Source: Bactrocera neohumeralis (lineage: Eukaryota > Arthropoda > Insecta > Diptera > Tephritidae). Taken from it: DNA of 64,000 nt. Under the pieces are notes generated by a model. The model saw only the letters and a program-made list of their open reading frames with translations. It had not been told where the DNA came from and did no database searches. The stretch is taken from positions 44,414,574 to 44,478,573 of the forward strand of contig NC_065921.1 of assembly GCF_024586455.1 (NCBI RefSeq), read 5' to 3'. The position numbers were made by a program, and so were the translations under genes. Of the stretch, positions 58,971-64,000 are shown piece by piece (the stretch's first letter is position 1; every line of letters starts with the position of its first letter).

Positions 58971-59545
58971 CTATTCAAAATAATTAGGATTTGTATTGTT
59001 TTTGAGGAAGGATCAGTTTTAAATTGTACCCATATACTTCATCGTTTGCGTTTATAAACGCGTCCGATAGCTGCTAAATTCAAATTGGTTCTTCCCATAG
59101 CACCTCCTCCGACGCGCTATTTATAGGCACATTATTTGTCGTAAAAGTAAATGACAAAAAAATGTTACTGTAACCATTGCGGAGTTTTCTCTAGACCTTT
59201 TCAATGGGTAAAATACTTACATTACACTATTTCGATAAATCTCGTAGGTTTCAGCCTGCGTTTGCAATGTAAGCGGAAAAAATGTAATTATTTACGACAT
59301 CACATTAGAAACCTCAAAAATAACAGTATTTCTCCACTATTTAATAGATATACATATGAACCGTTCTCTTCGATCACTCTATCTATTAAAAAACACCGCA
59401 TCAAAATCTGTTGCATAGTTTTAAAGATTTAAATATTGAACTTTAACATAAAGAGATAAAAAGTATCCTTTGTCTTCACTCTGGTTTTAAACTACCTCCC
59501 TACCAAGCCGTTCTTGAGTTATAAATGGTGTAACTAACACGACTT
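58971..59545. other. Unannotated sequence
   Basis: No gene recognised. A 93-codon plus-strand frame (59151-59432) starts with two CxxC-like cysteines but has no wider domain pattern and is probably chance. Confidence 0.4.
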
Positions 59546-59549
59546 ACTT

Positions 59550-59700
59550 TTATATATCTTTATATATAAAAATAACGTGTCAACGTGTGTTGTTTGCCCA
59601 TGATGGGCTCCAAAACTACTGAACTGATTTTAGTAAAATTTAGCACACTGTGTCCTGTTCGAGCCAACATAGAAGATAGGACAGTGAAAACAATTCATAA
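59550..59700 (+). repeat. Dispersed repeat with 'unwinding' consensus-like text
   Basis: Contains 'atgatgggctccaaaactac' followed by 'tgaactgattttagtaaaat' and 'cctgttcgagccaac'. I recall this type of phrase from Helitron-like or other dispersed repeats in insects. No second copy is in the window, so the class is uncertain. Confidence 0.35.
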
Positions 59701-59710
59701 ATAAAAAATA

Positions 59711-59992
59711 CAGTGAAAGCTCTATTAAATGGATTCTCTATTAAGCGGACAACCCACTTCTACTATGCACATTGCTGATGTTTTTTAAGTACAATCTATT
59801 AAACGAACAACTTTATTAAGTGGAAAGAATGGCTGGTAACCAGACATTGAGAAAGAAGTCTTTAATTCGTTATTTTTTCCAATGAAATTTATTTGTATGA
59901 ACATATTCAAAATTAAACCTCAAGTACAATACCTTGGATTCTTATGCCGACAAAAATGTGTTCGCCTTTATTCGTAAATAAAATTTTCACTG
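59711..59992. mobile_element. Pogo-like MITE
   Basis: It begins 'cagtgaaagctctattaaat' and ends 'aaattttcactg', with TA on both sides (59709-59710 and 59993-59994). 'cgaacaac' and 'ctattaagcggacaac' words recur inside. At 282 bp it has no coding capacity. Only about 8-10 bp of the terminal repeat are exact. Confidence 0.6.
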
Positions 59993-60429
59993 TATTGAAT
60001 TGAATATTGTTTATTATATGAATACCACAGCACCGGATCCACTAGTCTAATCTAAAGAAAGTTGTAGAAAAAATACAAAAATAAATTTAAAAAAATTAAA
60101 CTTATAGTTCTTTCTCGTGCAAAATCATTTCGTGAATTAGTGAATTAGTCGTTATATGTGTGCACTAACTTATTTGTTAGTGGAATTATATATAGATTCC
60201 CACCAGCTCGACTAGATAAAATGTGTCAATCTCGCAAATACGGGAAAACCAAAAAGAAAGTGTTGACATGTTTCCACCACGTTTTCTGCTAAGCGACTTC
60301 TAAAACTTTTATTTGATACGATTTACTATCTTATTGAGGTCGAAAAGCTGCTTCGTTTGCCATTTAGATTGAAGCAGAAGCATCTTGAACCAAGTTCAGT
60401 CTTGCGTGAACTGGGTCTTGCGCCAGCTA
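59993..60429. other. Unannotated sequence
   Basis: No gene recognised. A 12-base BamHI-SpeI-like word (ggatccactagt) occurs at about 60037-60048 and is discussed among rejected items. Confidence 0.45.
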
Positions 60430-60720
60430 CGCAGTATTAAGCCACACAAAGACCCATTTCCACTCTAAGTACAGCAAAGCTAAGATATCTTTATTTGCCA
60501 ACTTCTCAGCTTTACAGTCGTCTCTGATACACCTATAGCTTTGTATCCAAATTAGTATTATACAGAAGAAGTAACTCGATGCCGTTGATTGTAAGGTTAA
60601 GTATTCTTTAACTAGCCTCGATTGCACAGACATGAGCTTAAGACTTTTGCTTTCTTATATCAGAGTGGTTCCTTTCTTACTATCAGAGTGGATAGTCACT
60701 TCCATAAAGGAGGAGGCTAC
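60430..60720 (-). mobile_element. LINE RNase H fragment
   Basis: The minus strand reads VTIHSDSK (the 'I.SDS..A' block, near 60700-60680). After stops it continues SVQSRLVKEYLTLQ and then WIQSYRCIRDDCKAEKLANK (60545-60480). The last stretch corresponds to the 'W(V/I)PGH.GI.GN..AD.LA' end of LINE RNase H domains. It may belong to the same LINE group as 17485-17945. Both flanks are unrecognised. Confidence 0.6.
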
Positions 60721-62884
60721 GCTCCAAGCGGAGTAGATCTATGTGAGTTTGGGTAAATAACACACATCAACCAAAAGAGAAAAGAAATTAATAAGTGAAA
60801 ACGTATATTTGCAAAAGAAAATACATTTTTACTGATATTACCTCAAGTATGTACTTCAGTTCATGTCATTATTTTCAAGCTAAATATAATGCTAACTCGA
60901 CGGTTTCAAAGAATTTTCACCTCCGTTTAAACTTATGAAACTTATTTGGATTCACATGCACAAATGCGAGCTTTTTTCTACAAAAAGAAAATTGAAAATT
61001 TAAATAAATTCACCATATTTGCGGTGCAATTCTTTTGAGCTTACAGTCACCACATAATTAAGGAAAAGCTTCGTTTGGTTCCTATACTTTCCTCAAAGAT
61101 AATGATAAGCAGCAATGAAATGGTTGAGACTTGTCAGCATTTGCATAAAACGAGTCTTCCGTGATTTGATACATCAATTATGCTGTAACAATAATTTAAT
61201 TACTACTTAATTACTATATCACTTAATATTCATCATATATGAGCTCGCTGATAACCCTTGTTGAGTCTAGATAATTACAAATGTAGGCCTTAATAACTAA
61301 CTTGACTGCACGGAAATTACATGCCATACATTGTATGCTTTTACAGTAAGCTTCTATGTACTTTTTCCGCCTTTCTGTAATAATCAGCAGCTATTTTGCT
61401 GCTAACATTTTATTTCACTCATAAAAAGTTAACTGTCTTGTTTATGTCAAACATAAATCTCACTAACACCATGACGATGTACACATACACATACATACAA
61501 AAAGTACACAGAGCATTAGCCATTTTCCGCTACAGTGGCTACTTGCATTGTTGTTTATTATAGATGTGTAGTGTAGCTTTGTGTGATTTCTTTCACAACT
61601 CTCAAGGCGTTGGCGCATGCGCAGCCGTCACTCTGGCAAAAAGTAAATGAGTAAATCAAAATTATGCAGCGTAAATTGAGTCACTGCATTTCAATATAGT
61701 TCCCTGCTGTTTGTCTGCTCTGATTTCGTATTCACCGACCGAATGATTGGTTGAGTGTTGCTGTGATTGTTAACAATTTGTTCGAATGCGCACGCAATAA
61801 CTGCGGGCTACCCGAAAGCAATGTGGCGTTTCAATTGTCTGCATTTACGAGCGCTAACCACAACTTTGAATTACGCTCATGATTGGTGGCGCAGCAGCGA
61901 AATGGCGAATATACCACAAAAAGCATTGCAATCGAATGCAGCTGCGCGCTTAAATCAAAGCAAACATAAAACCCTGCCTTTTATGCTGACAAGCGAGCCA
62001 ACTGTAATGGTAGCAGACGACAAAAAATAAAAATAATAAAAAATTATAAAAAAAAATAAATAAAAAAATATAGAAAAATTTAAAAAATAAAATTAAAAAA
62101 AAAATACAAAAACATACAGAAAAATAGAAAATAAATTAAAAATAGTAGCAAAGCATAAAAGGCAAGAAAATATATCAATGAAATTTACACCTCCATGCCA
62201 AAGCTAAAATACAAGTCTATATATAGACACCTATAAAATCTCTTTGTATGTTTGTATATAGTTTTACTTTGCCTGATTTCTCAACAAATTCACAAACCTT
62301 TTATACTATATGTACACTTTACTACCTTTGGCCAAATAAGTAGCGGTGTAACTCGCTTATTTGTAGTGTCAACCATTTAAATGTGTATAAATCACATGCT
62401 GACACCAGTTGAGTGGGCGCCAAACAGCTATCGAGTCTGGTTCGCATATTTGCGTTGCTGCCCTTTTTCGTAAGACATTATTTATCTTTGAACGGATTTT
62501 AATCGTATATTGACATTTATGAAATTAGGTGTCGAAATCGCTGTTTGCCCATAACTTTTTTATATATTTTTTTCTGTATGAACAACATTTGAATTGCAAA
62601 TTAAGCGATTATATTAAAGTTGTTGTTATCGACTAATTAGTGGCTGACAAATCGTGTAAATGAGAAATTATGTGATTTTTCCTTATATAAAAAAACATGC
62701 GTTTTGAATATAAGTTGGAGTTTACACATAGTTTATTTGAATTAAAATTAGTATCGGGCTATGGTTCCTGCAATATACTTACAACACTAAGCTTTTTTTG
62801 GATTTTATGATGAGAAAAGGCAGCAGCAAATAGTTTCACATTTCTAGGTATTATATTGGTCATTGTCAAAACAGTTGTGTTAAA
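60721..62884. other. Unannotated sequence
   Basis: 60721-61400 is AT-rich. 61400-62000 is more balanced, with an 87-codon frame (61767-62030) that has no domain. 62028-62160 is an A-rich simple block. 62160-62884 is AT-rich. Confidence 0.5.
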
Positions 62885-63190
62885 TATAGATAAGATTAGG
62901 TTAGCTTAGTCTGGTGGGGTAATGACACCCATAGACCAATTTTGGTCCTTTGCTATAACAAGTACAGGAGGATTAGTTATGCTTTAGGATACCTGCTCTT
63001 GACGCAAATTTCAAAAGACTCTGTGATAGTGAGGAATATCGATACCTCTTCTATTGTATCATACCATTAGAACCCCATATGCTTACAGCGTAGTAGGCTT
63101 GCCAATGCGGGACAAGTGCACAAGAGTTGCTCCATTGTTTCCCTGGTACCTTGCTCAAGGCATTTCCTGCAGTCTTCTCGATCTGTATTA
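62885..63190 (-). mobile_element. LINE C-terminal fragment with zinc-knuckle-like end
   Basis: The minus strand from 63185 reads DREDCRKCLEQGTRETMEQL then LCTCPALASLLRCKHMGF, the C..C......E.....LC.CPAL pattern at the end of ORF2 in RNase H-bearing LINEs. It continues YDTIEEVSIFLTITESFEIC. The likely 3' end is a 'ctaagctaacctaat' tail near 62885. The upstream RNase H and RT parts are missing here. Confidence 0.65.
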
Positions 63191-63589
63191 AATATAAAAA
63201 ATATATATAAAAAAATAGATAAAATAACCCATTACTTGGTTTTTGAATATCAGTGCGATTATCTAGTCAGCCTTTTGAAAAATTCTAATAACCATCGTCT
63301 GTTCCCCTGGCTGTTATGCAATAAGGACATACACCTGGATTTTTGCAGAAATTTTATTTCAATTTTGACAGAAACAAATCATTTAAATTGAAATTCTTCG
63401 GGAATATTTAAAGGTTTCGTTTAATTAAACCCAGAAAATGGTAGTTGGAATTATGGACTCCATGTTAAATAAGCTTATAGTAGAAGATTAATCTGCACAA
63501 CATGCCATCTAGTTTTTTTGGATAAATTTTAAGAAAGAACTAAAACGCATACAATTTAATATTTCGGCCAAGTATTTAGCCTTACCGTA
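63191..63589. other. Unannotated sequence
   Basis: No gene or repeat recognised. Confidence 0.45.
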
Positions 63590-64000
63590 AATGTAAGATT
63601 TTGTCATTATGTTTCGAAAATGATTTCGTGCAAGTGACCGCCACCGCAAGTAGCATAAATTCTAGCCCAAATTTCGAACAAAAGAAAATTAAAAACACTG
63701 TGCATCACTCTGCCTGTTGTGGACGAAATCAGAAAATTCAAACCAAGGGAGGCAGTTTTCGATTCTTTTTTGCAGCAATTGGGATAATATGTCAGCAATA
63801 ACACGCCGAATATTCTCTTCAAAAGCGTTAATCCTCTCGGATTTATCTGCCTAGACAGGCGACTTCACATCATCCAAAAAAATAAAAGTCATTAATCATG
63901 CTTCTATAGCAAGAAATATGATCCAAAGATTTCTAGTTCCCATAAACCATACCAACCAGTGACTTTTTTCAGTGAGTAACGATGTCTCAACAATGGCTTG
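63590..64000 (-). mobile_element. Mariner/IS630-like element, internally deleted, cut by window end
   Basis: The minus strand, starting at the window edge, reads a 'KKVTGWYGLWELEIFGSYF' block (about 63950-63900), which is the region before the second catalytic residue. After a deletion of the catalytic core the reading resumes near 63860 with the tail. The C-terminus CGGGHLHEIIFET ends at 63607. It is of the same family as 5990-7560, 22985-23815 and 24390-25215. The upstream half lies outside the window. Confidence 0.75.

Noticed and set aside
59151..59432. Zinc-finger-like CNHC start of a 93-codon frame
   Set aside because: A single cysteine pair only, no spacing pattern of a known finger, and the frame sits in AT-rich unannotated DNA.
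60037..60048. ggatccactagt, a BamHI-SpeI polylinker-like 12-mer that might mean vector contamination
   Set aside because: The surrounding bases do not continue as any vector polylinker I know, and a 12-base chance match in 64 kb is plausible.
1..64000. CRISPR arrays, tRNA and rRNA genes, bacterial operons
   Set aside because: No regularly spaced identical repeats, no tRNA T-loop in a plausible cloverleaf context, and no rRNA-like conserved blocks were seen. The sequence is animal nuclear DNA.

Overview
This window is eukaryotic. It looks like non-coding DNA of a higher fly, most likely a tephritid fruit fly; that family-level guess rests on remembered repeat families, not on a search. The DNA is AT-rich and full of decayed transposons, and only one multi-exon host gene can be read with confidence. 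No prokaryotic operon, CRISPR array, rRNA or tRNA was seen.

The host gene lies at 8826-9989 on the minus strand. It has four exons, three phase-0 introns and a complete 185-residue reading frame with an N-terminal signal peptide. It belongs to the fly DUF1091 (DM8) secreted protein family. A possible Inr/DPE core promoter near 29560 and a possible recursive splice site at 25494/25495 hint that much of the window is intron or flank of a large gene whose coding exons lie elsewhere. Both are weak, sequence-only suggestions.

The rest is a graveyard of mobile elements. (1) An RTE-like non-LTR retrotransposon encoding an endonuclease and reverse transcriptase occurs in four places: 1718-3240, 11641-14455 (the most complete), 36146-36610 and 42303-44030. 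(2) Other LINE pieces are an R1-like RT fragment (5380-5950), a jockey-like fragment (26638-27420) and RNase H or C-terminal fragments (17485-17945, 19930-20660, 60430-60720, 62885-63190). (3) At least a dozen mariner/IS630-like remnants are scattered through the window. Two keep both terminal inverted repeats with TA duplications (22366-22909 and 57554-58346). (4) Pogo-like short elements lie at 10473-11032 and 59711-59992, and TTAA-flanked inverted-repeat elements at 11261-14640 and 18080-18633. (5) A miniature LTR retrotransposon (6471-7382) has two LTRs and a 4-bp duplication. (6) A broken cysteine-rich transposon-like protein gene lies at 35848-38091. (7) Several dispersed non-coding repeats are also present.

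The nesting gives a relative order of events. The miniature LTR element sits inside a mariner-like copy. The best RTE-like copy sits inside a TTAA element. A rearranged RTE-like copy with an 11-bp target duplication sits inside the cysteine-rich gene. I found no convincing new biological system. The most useful leads are the twin-priming-like RTE insertion, the miniature LTR element, the TTAA family, a 38-bp hairpin at 4948-5040, and the candidate recursive splice site.
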